A stretch of DNA of 38,407 bases. It comes from Actinidia chinensis (lineage: Eukaryota > Streptophyta > Magnoliopsida > Ericales > Actinidiaceae). Each line of letters begins with the position of its first letter. The first letter of the stretch is position 1. Where the stretch lies: positions 1 through 38,407 of the forward strand of contig VIGQ01001611.1 of the NCBI GenBank assembly GCA_009663005.1, read 5' to 3'. The notes below the pieces were generated by a model. The model was not told where the DNA came from, searched no databases, and was given only the letters and a program-made list of their open reading frames with translations. A program made the position numbers and the translations under genes. Shown here one piece after another: positions 1 through 9,410 of the stretch.

Positions 1-255
1 TTGGCTTAGATTGCTGGATAATGGTTGGCCTAGATGTTGTATTAATGTACTTGAAGTGTTGCACCTTTTCATGGGTTCTGTTTGATGTTAATAATCTGAG
101 AAAGTTGAACGGACTCTGGAGCTGCAAGCTTGAATATTGGTTTATATGCACGGTTGATTCCAGAATATTTTGGGATGCGTCCTTTAAGCATTATTATACA
201 TTTAACTATTGCCATTATTCTTTATGAAGTACACAGGATCATCTTTTGAATGCAG
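1..255 (+). other. Probable intron of the myosin-like gene
   Basis: AT-rich sequence with no recognisable coding match, ending in a T-rich stretch and the acceptor TGCAG immediately before the first myosin-like exon. The short open frame at 21-227 has no recognisable features. Confidence 0.4.
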
Positions 256-1021
256 TCAAATCCAGTTCTTGAAGCATTTCGCAGTGGTGAAAACTGTTTG
301 AATAACTATTCTGGTGAGTTGGCTTCTTGTTCTATGGTATGCATATAACTCTTACATACATTTTCCGAATTTTGTTGACAGTTTCACTTATGATCTCACA
401 CATCATATTTATTGCTGCAGCCATTTTGTTAAATTCATTGGATTCAATTTTATCAGACATGGAAGAATTTTTATGACCCAGTCGTGTGTGTCAATATTCC
501 GACCCAAAATGCAGTTATCATGTTTTTACCGATTGTGCGGTAGGAGTAGGATATTTCTCCCAAAATCCACTTCTTCCATGGTGCTCAACCCTTAATGAAA
601 ACACTTATTATCAGAACAATTTTAATAGGTTTCAATTCTCAGCAGAAATGAGAAAAATAGGTGGGGAAAATCCTTAATATTCTTAATCTGAACCAGTTAA
701 ATTCTTATGAACTCGTCGGTGTATGGGAATGCTCAAGCATCAGGACTATCTTGCCATTAAGAGAAGCACTATGGATATAATAAGAATAAGTCACAGAAAG
801 AAAAGGTGAAGGCTTTCATTCCCATAATGTTTTGTTTCATTGCTCTAGCTTTGTAGGTGTAAACTTCCTGTCTCTCCCAGGATTGACAATTTTCAGTTTG
901 TGGCTGTCATTTTTTTATTGGCGTAACTTGAAGTTAGAAAGGGGAAAGAAATTGATTATATTCGAAAGATGACAAATATGATATAGATCTTCAAAGAAAG
1001 CAGAAGATCTCATAGTGAATA
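256..1021 (+). pseudogene. Class XI myosin motor-domain exons (decayed or error-ridden, partial)
   Basis: Plant class XI myosins are actin motors that drive organelle transport; the exons seen here belong to the motor head. An exon at 256-313 (acceptor AG at 254-255, donor GT at 314) reads SNPVLEAF and then a degraded version of the AKTVRNNNSS region just after the P-loop. The exon from 421 continues with an imperfect RFGKFVEIQFD..GRIS match and then SRVCQ.SDP...YH. From about 641 come a broken NPKSFHYLNQ..YELVGV region and a degraded EYLATRRAMDIVGIS match. The exon from 899 gives FVAVI.LH..N and KGKEID, then KDDK up to about 1021. The order and the split codon between the first two exons agree with myosin XI genes. 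Several frameshifts and missing bases prevent an open frame. The P-loop exons would lie before position 1. The IQ, coiled-coil and tail regions are not found. It could be a pseudogene or a gene hidden by sequence errors; the family assignment is by recalled motif comparison. Confidence 0.75.
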
Positions 1022-1149
1022 AGATTTATAAATAGGCCTTGTTTTTTTCCTTTCAGGTCGATACCTGTGTACAGTTAATTTAATCCTCATTTCAGGCGTG
1101 ATCTGTTTGTTTGAAGATGGTTTTCTGAAGCATATATTTTTCACCTCAG

Positions 1150-1221
1150 GAGAAGTTAGCAAGAGAAACTCTTGAGTTATTGGCACAACAAATAGCCGAT
1201 GGTTTAGTTAAGACAGTGTAA
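1150..1221 (+). pseudogene. Possible terminal exon of unknown gene
   Basis: After CACCTCAG at 1142-1149, a plausible splice acceptor, 23 codons stay open and end in TAA. They read EKLARETLELLAQQ and then IADGLVKTV. The segment looks like an amphipathic helix and has no extra stops, unlike its surroundings. It does not match the motor-domain stretch that should follow the upstream myosin exons. The KLARET start faintly recalls the neck region of myosin XI, but that is too weak to assign. It may equally be chance. Confidence 0.2.
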
Positions 1222-1420
1222 TGTCACGATTGTTTGCTGGTAAGATAAGGAGTGTTTGATTGTGCTTCACTCTATGGTTCTATCTTAGGATGTTATTTGT
1301 TGCCTGTTGAATGACACCAGGTTAATATAATGTGCCGATGTGCGCTAAAGCTGGGGTAATGCCCTGAAACATACCCTTTTTTAAGTCTATATTATCAGAT
1401 GGGATTGTTTAAACTAATTA

Positions 1421-1943
1421 GGGAAACCATAGCGCTTTTTCAAAAAACGTTTTTTAAAAGCTTTTTTCAAAAAGCGCTTTCATTTAATGTGAATACCGTA
1501 TGTGTGAACAGTGTATAAAAACGTGGAAAAACTAAAAACGCTTTTTGAAAAAGCATTTTTATAAAAATATTAGGAAAAAGCTAAAAACGCTTTTTGAAAA
1601 AGCGTTTGTAGGACTTCTCATTTTTATTCTGTCTCTCTCTTTCCAAAACTACAAGCAGAGCATTGATAAGCAATGAATAGCAAGTGGTATGTATATATCG
1701 AGAGAGAGGGGGGGTCTCTCTCTTTACGCACGCCCCTAGGGTTTTTATCACAGAAAACGCTAATTCAAAAAGCGCTTTTAGAAAAAGCGCTTTTATGAAA
1801 ACGCTTTTTATATTAGCGTTTATTCTCTGTTCACACATACTGTATTCATACGAAATGAAAACGCTTTTTTAAAGAGCGTTTTCATAAAAATGGTTTTTGA
1901 AAAAGATAAAAATGGTTTTTGAAAAAAAAGCGCTTAACAGGTT
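1421..1943. mobile_element. Foldback (long inverted-repeat) MITE
   Basis: Left and right halves are imperfect reverse complements. The left end GGGAAACCATAGCGCTTTTT at 1421 pairs with the right end AAAGCGCTTAACAGGTTCC. Many copies of a GCGCTTTTTCAAAAA-type word occur in the left half, and its complement AAAAAGCGCTTTT in the right. A unique marker, TGTGTGAACAGTG near 1501-1513, is matched by the complementary CTGTTCACACATAC near 1825-1840, so the pairing is not only low complexity. The loop lies around 1620-1740. No transposase frame is present. The target duplication is not clear; a TTA sits just left of the element but has no clean partner at the right. Superfamily is not assigned. Confidence 0.7.
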
Positions 1944-2274
1944 CCGGAAATAAGTTTTTTGTTAAAACAACCCCAATTTGGGAATACAAGACTAAAAAAC
2001 ACCCTTGTCAGGGAGAAATTAGCCCTAGGCTTGCCTTTATATGTGATATACAGGTTGGTCTGTAAATTAAACTTTCAATTATAAAATTATCATCTTTTAC
2101 TCCATTATTTTAACTTACATTAATTCTTCAGAATGGTGTCATCTATGTGAGTACACGAAGAGGACATTGAACGGAGCTAAATAGGGAAAGTCTATTGAAA
2201 TCTCAAGATGTCTAGACCTATCGAAGTGACGCATATTAATACTTGTTCACTGGACATGTAGTTCATTCTCTTAG
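1944..2274. other. Gene-free stretch, nothing recognised
   Basis: AT-rich single-copy-looking sequence between the foldback element and a GC-rich block. I see no splice-bounded exon, repeat or RNA gene in it. Confidence 0.4.
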
Positions 2275-2710
2275 TTGCCAGGAATCGCGTATAGGGGTGG
2301 CGGATCCCCCAAACGAGAATCGCGCTTCTTCCTCAGAAGCGCGACGGGAAACGCCGCCCGATCTCATCAGAAACGCCGTCCAACAAATACAGAAGCGTTA
2401 CCTGTAAAAGCAAAGCTCGTTGGACCTCCGATAAGGCCTCGTCGGATCTCTGATAAGCCTATCGACGCTGTTGAAACCTTCGACAGACCTCGTAAAACCT
2501 CGCAGAAGCCTCGATGGAGTACGACAAACTTCGTCGTCCTCGACTTACCTCCGCCAGCCATGTCGTTGATAATTGGAATTCAACAGCCCTTGTGGTGCCT
2601 CGCAGTGACGCAAACAGGCCTTGACCTCGCCGCGAGAAGGGCCTCACCGTCTGGATATGCTCTGTGCGTGCTTTTTGGTCTTCTTTGTATCTGACTATCG
2701 AGTGAGAAGG
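2275..2710. other. GC-rich block of unknown origin
   Basis: This block is clearly richer in CG dinucleotides than its surroundings. It contains recurrent short words such as CCTCG, GACCTCG and AACCTCG at irregular 10-30 base spacing. It is open on the + strand over 2275-2694 (139 codons) and also in two overlapping minus frames, which is typical of GC-rich low-stop sequence rather than a gene. The predicted peptides have no domain I recognise. It may be a fragment of a transposon or a captured exon. Confidence 0.3.
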
Positions 2711-4449
2711 CGCCGAAGAATAAGAGGGCTCTCACGTGTATTAGTGTTTAAATCCCTAATTACACTTCAGGTCCCTCACATTAAACTTGTATTTCTTTGG
2801 TCCAAAAAGTTTTAATTCTTACGCTATAGACCCCAATCACTCAAAAAAAATGCATAAAATAATTTTATCCATTATGAGAATGATTAGCATTTTTGTTTTG
2901 AAAGATAAGTGGTAACATAAGTTTTTTAATTTTATATTATATATTTTATATTTATAAATTTTCCATACACGCTCTCTCGGCGCTCCCAAACTAGGAGCTT
3001 CTATGTTATCCCCGCTCCCCGCCTCCCGCCCACGCCCCGCCCCCGCTTCGGCAACGTATGGTTCATTGCATTCTATTTTACTGTGTTGTCCCAATATATC
3101 ATCATTATGAACTTGCCATGTGCAAAAACCGTTTCCTTTAGATGATGGATTTTTCTTTTTCCTAGTAAAAAATAAATATGTGATGTCTTATTTTTCGGTT
3201 GATCGCAAATCAAGGATGGTATTTGCCTGTTGGGTATCGTATCCTAATTTGTGACGGGGATTCGTCTATCATGTATGCGGGTGTCTCAATAGGGTAAGTG
3301 CTTTGACTTGAAAAGGAAAAGATGTATTGAGAGTTGCATCACCCATAAAGGTTCTTCTGACAGTATATGCATCCGTGCATATCGTCAATTGTGAACATTG
3401 ACAATGTTAGGAAAACATGGCAGTTTCATAGACTGCCGACAAAAAAAGAACGTAGTATCTGTTTTTTTGGGGGGTTGGGTGGGATGTTGACTTGTTTTCA
3501 TGGCAATGATGAGTAAAAGCCGCTGGTAATTTAGTGGTTTATTTATAGGCTTAGTAGTTAGGGGTATTCTGGTAATTTAATAATTGTTGGAAAGGAGTCG
3601 TGGGCATGGTCTATGGGTCATAAATCAAAGGTCAATAAGGTTATTTGAGTTTTTTGGAGTTCCTAGTTCGCCTAAAATATGATTGCAGTTATCATTATTC
3701 TTAGTTTCTAAATTGGAGTCCTATTCCATTTAGAAACTAGGAGTGTTTTGGCTGATAAAATAGGCACTTACTATTTCTTTCAACATATATGGTGTTTGTG
3801 TGAATTTGCTAACCCTTTGCAATACCCCCCCAACTCTATCTACCATGCCACCAAATCCACCTGAACATCAATCTTATACCTTTGCCTTGATTTAACTGTT
3901 CAAAACCCTAATTAGTCATGTCTTGGTACTTAGATCGCCTCTGTTCTGAAAATCCTGCCTAGCTGCAACTTTTTAAATTCAAACACAAAACACATCTTTT
4001 CATCTTGAAAACCCCCAAAAATCTTTCTTGAACATAGAAGCTTTCCATAAACCAAAACCCATAAAACATACCGCTTATAAGCAATATGCCCTAAGTTTCC
4101 TATGCGCTTTCCTACAAATTCATTATGCTATGATTTATGGCAATCTATGAAAAATTACATGTTCATTTGGATGGGATCCAACCAAAAAACATTTGACAAC
4201 TAGTGCATAAGCATATGCCTATGTGAACCAAGCTTCGGTGGCTTAAGAAGAGATGGAGATGAGTCACTAACACTCCCCAATCGTGCGCCCAGTCAGTTGT
4301 GGAGGTGTAGAAAGATAAATGAATACAAAAGGAACCATACTAGGTTGAAGATAGTGGCCCAATTGAGAGCACCCAAGAAGAAGACCTGTTAGAGCATCTT
4401 GTTGACTGTGACTGTGAATTATACTTGATTTTCTCTATGCCAATAATGC
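2711..4449. other. Gene-free stretch upstream of LEO1 exons
   Basis: AT-rich sequence. It includes a very C-rich island around 3010-3055, where short CCCGC/CCGCCC words stand out. I looked here for the missing N-terminal and core exons of LEO1 and did not find them. No repeat with clear ends is visible. Confidence 0.35.
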
Positions 4450-5516
4450 CGGGAATCCTCCAGTCTAGGGGAGGGACTTTTGAGGAGATGATGTTTATGC
4501 TGTCATCTTAGGCATCTAACTCTCATCGATTGTTGGACTTGCTCATGAAAGGTTCACAGGGTCAAAAAAAAGGGGTTCACTGAAATCGACCCTTGAGATA
4601 GAAAAGAGCGGAAAGAAAATGTTATTACCTAAAACAAAGAGTATTTGTATTTAGAATGTAGGAAAACATCTTCATTGTTCTTTTGATTTTTTAGACTGAA
4701 AATCAAACCAATCAAGAGCTAGGAACTTTTGAACCGAAAGAAAGAAAAGGTGAAATCGTAAGCATACAAAATAGTATGCAGGGAGCGCCACATTTCGCTG
4801 GGTTTCTTGGAGGATGGCGCTAGATGAGGTCTGTACTCATCCTAATTCAGTTGCTATATGTCTCTGAATATGGGGTTATAGTAAGGCTTAATTGCCCAGT
4901 CCTTTGATTATGATGATTTACAGTGAAGGAGGTTATTGTTAACATTTGGGCTCCTCTTTGTCAAGTTTTTTTTTTTTTTAAGATCAGTTTTGTTTGTTAT
5001 ATTTAATTCACTAGATGGTAGTAATAATTAGAAGAATCTGAGAACCTAATATCCTTCTTTGTGTCCACTTCTGATGAGGATGATAAGGCTGATAATTATG
5101 AATCACGCTGATCATCTGCTCGACATTGATTTGAGGAGGACTTGGAAATGGAAGCTCAAGCTGAGAAACGCATTATCAATGGTAAGAACGTATATCACCT
5201 GTCCATTTCGAACAAATCTCATTATCTCTTTGCTTTTAGTTGAAATTTACTTCTTATCATGTTAAAATGGAGTTCTCTTTGGATTACGACCGCAGGAACA
5301 GAAGAACATCCCTCTAAAGTCATCCGTAAAGTCATCTCGGCATCCAGTAGATTTTTCTTAGTGAGAGAGAGGAGTCTGAGTATGAAACTGATGGAAGGAA
5401 GTTTGAATATATCCCCACAGTAGAAGGGTTGAGGAGCCAGAGTAGGAAATGATGAAGAAGAACTAGAACATGATGAAGTGAGCAGAAATCAATGAAAGAT
5501 CAGACGAAGAGCTGAG
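4450..5516 (+). pseudogene. LEO1: LEO1/VIP4 C-terminal exons (Paf1 complex subunit), broken
   Basis: LEO1 (VIP4 in Arabidopsis) is a subunit of the Paf1 complex, which travels with RNA polymerase II in the nucleus. Four exon-like blocks lie in correct protein order. Block 1, about 4450-4618, gives GILQS..., a degraded MRFMPSS, SNSHRLL and a broken VTEIDP segment. Block 2, about 4735-4829, gives the RK.KV stretch and GFLEDGA before a GT donor. Block 3, about 5060-5177, gives SDEDDKADNYESR and then FEEDLEMEAQAEKRIIN before GT. Block 4, about 5297-5516, gives a degraded NIP.KSSKSS, then RHPVDF, ESEYETDGRKFEYIP and DEEELEHDEVSR before GGTATG. This is the basic and acidic C-terminal half of plant LEO1. 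Frameshifts occur in each block. The N-terminal acidic region is absent and the exon expected just before block 1 is not upstream. Confidence 0.85.
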
Positions 5517-6850
5517 GTATGTGGATGCTTTTCCAATATTTCATCCTAATTGTTTGTGCTTGGTTTGGTTGCAATCTGGCTGTAGGAAGCAGGTGAAAAA
5601 AATGTTACTTTTCTTGACCCATCCAAGAAAAGTGTAAAATGTGGTTTAATAGGTTGTTGGCTGATGTTCTTTCTCTCCAGAAGTCTATACATTCACAACT
5701 TACTGGCTATTTTGTGGGCTGGCTTTGGACTATCAATATTCCGTCCTGTCCTTGCAATGTTTTTTCAACACTACAAGAAGGTTGAGCCCATATGTAACTG
5801 TTCCATTCCCAACTGGGGATGCAAATGCTAAAGCAAAAGACGCTTAAGCTGAAAAAGAGGAGAGGAGATGGGCATCTGGAGAAGCTTTTGATACATCTGA
5901 CTCTGTTGCTGTTTGGACTGATTTGAATTTTATTCATCTTATTTTGCTCAGAAGCCTACCCATCTGATTCTCTTGCTTCTGATTACGGGTTGGTCTCACT
6001 TCGCTTTGCCTCAATCAGTGTATTCCAGCCAGGGCATTCTCTTGGTTAGCTTTCTCACTTCCATACCCTCACCTTATATTTCTATGGAGTTTCTGGATCA
6101 TATGTAAAAGCAAAAAGGGGAACTCCTTATCTATGAGTGGAGATGGTTGTGAGGTTGTAACTACTTTTGTGGTTACTTAACTTGCAAAAGAGGGAAAAGT
6201 GCGAAGAACTACTTTGTGAGTGTTTGTGAATCATTGCAATGTATTTCACTTCACAATGCTGAAAGTGAACCAATACTTGAGCCAAGTACAAAAATAGAAA
6301 GCTTTTGGAAGTACAGAACAACCAAGACATCAAAACCATTGACAATGGAGAAAGGAAACCACATCAGTATAAAATCAACTAGATTTAAAGCAAACATTTA
6401 CTAGCTTTTATTGAAATATTTTGACAAAGTTTCATTGATTTAGAGCTGTAATGACTCACGATTTCCTGGCCTAGTAACCTAAAGAAATTAGGCCTACTCA
6501 TATGTCCCAAAGCTTGAGCCTAGGTTATTTAGTAGTAGTTTGATATCTTACTGATGTCAGATTTTGCAGGCTATAACCCGAATTCCTTCTAGTTTCTCAG
6601 GTAGCTTGCTGGCAAGGGCTAAAACTCTGAAACTTACAGATCCAAGCAAAGGAAACAGATATGTTATTTTGAAAATTCTTGGTTTCACTTTTTTATTTGG
6701 CATTGGGATTTTAAAATCTGGTAAATTTTGCATCTTAAATGCTAGAATTGATAATCTCCTTGCATTCAGGCCCGTTGAATACTTTTTATTTTCTATTCAG
6801 CATTTTCTTATGTAATCTCTTCAAATGATTATACCTCCTTTTTTGTGTAG
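5517..6850. other. Sequence between LEO1 pieces; weak exon-like islands
   Basis: About 5806-5905 translates, allowing one stop, to a charged stretch including GDANAKAKDA and AEKEERRWASGEAF. It could be the remaining acidic tail of LEO1 or an unrelated exon, and I cannot place it. About 6564-6660 (after TTGCAG) is open but unrecognised. The rest is AT-rich. The stretch ends in a T-rich tract and TAG acceptor at 6850. Confidence 0.3.
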
Positions 6851-6985
6851 TATGAAAGCAATGCACGGCTCTGTGAGATGGTCAGATGGCGCCTTGCAGT
6901 TTTTAATTGGGAATGAGGTTCTTGACATGTCTTTTTAAGATGCCAACATGACCAATGGACACTTTTTCTTACACACATGGAAAGG
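6851..6985 (+). pseudogene. LEO1: LEO1/VIP4 core exon, out of order
   Basis: After a T-rich tract and the acceptor GTGTAG at 6845-6850, the sequence reads YESNAR, then in a shifted frame VRWSDGALQFLIGNEVLDMS, a stop, and a degraded DAQHDQ...LFL.HGKG before a GT at 6986. These are hallmark residues of the LEO1 core (the VRWSDG and IGNEV motifs), which binds the PAF1 partner. In the protein this segment comes immediately before GILQSQG, the first block of the LEO1 remnant at 4450-5516, yet here it lies downstream of it. The exon ends at the expected phase point. No following LEO1 exon is found in the next kilobase. It probably belongs to a second, partial LEO1 copy or to a rearranged single one. 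Confidence 0.85.
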
Positions 6986-8744
6986 GTATCATCATCCTTT
7001 ATCAGTCTGACAAAGAATATGTTGTGTTTATATATTTTTTGATCAGTAATGCTTGTTTATATATTAATTTAAAAGTCAACTGGGCAGTGCAATTTTTGTT
7101 GTTAAGCCATACTTTTTTAAAGTCCTGTTCCGTGGGAATGATAACCTTGGTAGAACATAAACCAATGATCAGCATGCATCCTGCATCCATCCCCTTCGAC
7201 ACTAAAATGGAAAGTGGGGGACCAAAATAATTCGTCATATTAGAAAAATTTCTGTCTTTAATATAGTTTTTAGGTTACTTTCATGAGTTTGCATGTACTC
7301 ATGTGTCCCTGGTTTGTTTATTTTTTTTGGTGTTGCCGCCTACTCTGGACCTAGTATGGTAGCATGGAATTTACTTAGGGGTCACTGCCTACTTATGAAA
7401 AAATAACTTCTGTATCTCCAGAGACATATGGATAACTTGATACAACTTGGCCCAATCTGCCATCTATTTCCTTTTGTGGCGTTATGAATTTTGCACAATT
7501 TTTTCCATGTTTGTTTGTTTTTTCCATGTTTTATAGTGTGTATTAGTGGCTTTTTTTAGAATTTCAAAGATCTGCCCTTCTCTTCCTTACTATTTTTAGG
7601 GCTGTTGGCTTTACATCCTGCTATTCTCTTCGATTGGACAATTATTTGTTGTTTTCATACGGGTGTCTCTGCTTGACTGTTTGCGTAACAATATTCTCTG
7701 AGGACAACCCTCTCTCTTCTCGGATCAAGACTAAACACCCTCGGCCATAGCCTCTTTATCTTACTGATACATACACATTAATATCCTCGTTTTGTTTCCT
7801 CCTCCTTTCAAATAAGCTTAGATTGTTCATTTTGTTTATTTTTCCCTTCTGCTTATTGTAGAACCTGACCCATGGTTGTTGTTTAGTTTTAGATAACTAC
7901 TGGGTTCTTTTGAGATAACATGGCTTGTGACTTGGGACGTGAACGTTCCTGTGACGACCACCTCCACCCAAGGCCTAATAAATCCAGTTTGGCATGTACT
8001 TTTGGCGATAAGAATAAAAAATACATATAGTGAAAGACCTAAAAATGATCAACCAAGACTTCTGAAAAAAGTACGCATAAAAAGAATAATACAAATCATT
8101 CCACAAAAATAATACATAATCACATCTTGAATATTTACTACAACACCTCATAAGAAGGTAGACAAAAATATACAAAGTCGCAATCCCAAAATAGCATAAG
8201 TGTCTCGACCACCGACCCTTCGGCCTAAGTCTCATCCACTGAAGGGTAAAAAAATATTTCAAGTATAACGGGGTTCCTACTTTACCAATGGATTCCAAAT
8301 GCAATAAATTAAGCTAGATGCATCATTTCATGAAATAAATACAATATAATCTTGTTTGTAAAATCGAAGAAATGGGACATAAGCCAATAATAAATAGTAT
8401 ATTGCTGAGAATATATCAATACCATACCATATAGAACATCACGGTTCGGTTAATTCCTGTCCTCCCCCGCACGTCTGTTGTCTCGTCCCAGTCCGCTTGG
8501 ATCTGGATCGTACTTGGTCTATAGGTAATCCCATCCCCCCGAGGGGACATGTGTTATCGCAGGGGCAAGACGTCCTTTCCATACTGGGTTCCTTACGCAG
8601 TAACGTTACAATACACTAAGTTAGATGTCCTTTATACTTCTTTGATTCTGATTATCAATGGACTAAGAGCCTGTAACTAGAACTAGAGGTCATATTGTAT
8701 TTGATTGCCCGAGCTCGGAAAACGACAACAGATAGGTGTTGTTT
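6986..8744. other. Gene-free stretch with possible LTR debris
   Basis: 6986-7920 is AT-rich and featureless. At 7950 the word TGTGACGACC resembles the 5' end of plant gypsy-type LTRs, and moderately GC-rich islands lie at 8205-8245 and 8440-8590. I could not find a matching 3' end (GTCACA type), a target duplication, a primer site or pol motifs. A truncated LTR is only a suggestion. Confidence 0.25.
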
Positions 8745-8763
8745 GGGGGGGGGGGGGGGGGGG
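8745..8763. repeat. G19 homopolymer
   Basis: Nineteen consecutive G on the + strand. Long G tracts are rare in plant DNA and prone to length error in assemblies. It breaks the only sizeable open frame around it (8695-9003). No telomere-like or regulatory context is visible. Confidence 0.95.
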
Positions 8764-9048
8764 CTTTCAAAACCTTTTATCATGCATACCCCCTGGGGTA
8801 GGATATGGAGTCAGAGAGAATCTTGGTTTAAGTTGGGACTCTTCCTCGCCTTCGATACCCTACATTACCCTGTATGGAGCTTGACTTTTCTTTTTGACTT
8901 TATGTACAACTCATATCTAGTAATGCTCATATTATGGGGATCACCCTCAATAAGTAACATCATATCAAGTCTCCACACCAATTTCCACGGTGGCATGCGC
9001 TAATGCGTCCCCCGTACCCTCAAAGGTTGCATCAATAATCATGGCCGA
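8764..9048. other. No gene recognised
   Basis: Mixed-composition sequence between the G tract and the hAT-like MITE. The frame crossing 8695-9003 has no recognisable motif. Confidence 0.35.
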
Positions 9049-9110
9049 CAGTGTTTCTAAAAGCGCCTAGGCGTTAAGCGGGCTGCCGGGGGGGCCTAGG
9101 CGGTTTTATA

Positions 9111-9147
<37 letters not shown>

Positions 9148-9175
9148 AAATAATAATAAATGACCAAATATCCAA

Positions 9176-9240
<65 letters not shown>

Positions 9241-9410
9241 TAAACATAGAAATGACCAATTTAGTCTCTAAAAAATACATAGAAATTTAAAACTAGATCT
9301 CTAAAAAGTGCTAGCAGTAAGCGGGTGGCTGGGGGCCAGCGCAGGTCGGGCCTAGCGGCCGGTGGGCCTAGTGCCTAGGTGGGGCCTAAAGCTACCGATT
9401 TTTAGAACAG
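9049..9410. mobile_element. hAT-like MITE with GCCTAGGCG-type ends
   Basis: The left end CAGTGTTTCTAAAAGCGCC (from 9049) and the right end ...CCGATTTTTAGAACAG (to 9410) are imperfect inverted repeats. Both are followed inward by GC-rich words such as CCTAGGCG, AAGCGGG and GCCTAG, and the middle is AT-rich. CAGTG-type ends with CTAAAA and GCGCCTAGGCG blocks are common in plant hAT-derived MITEs. The flanks TCATGGCC (left) and TCATGGGT (right) share 6 of 8 positions in register for an 8-bp target duplication, but the left copy is separated from CAG by two bases. There is no transposase. Confidence 0.65.

Noticed and set aside
2275..2694. 139-codon open frame on the + strand as a gene
   Set aside because: Overlapping open frames exist on the other strand, composition explains the lack of stops, and no domain, acceptor/donor or poly(A) context supports it.
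7950..8590. Full gypsy LTR starting TGTGACGACC
   Set aside because: No matching 3' end, target duplication, primer site or polypurine tract could be found; it is left as possible debris.
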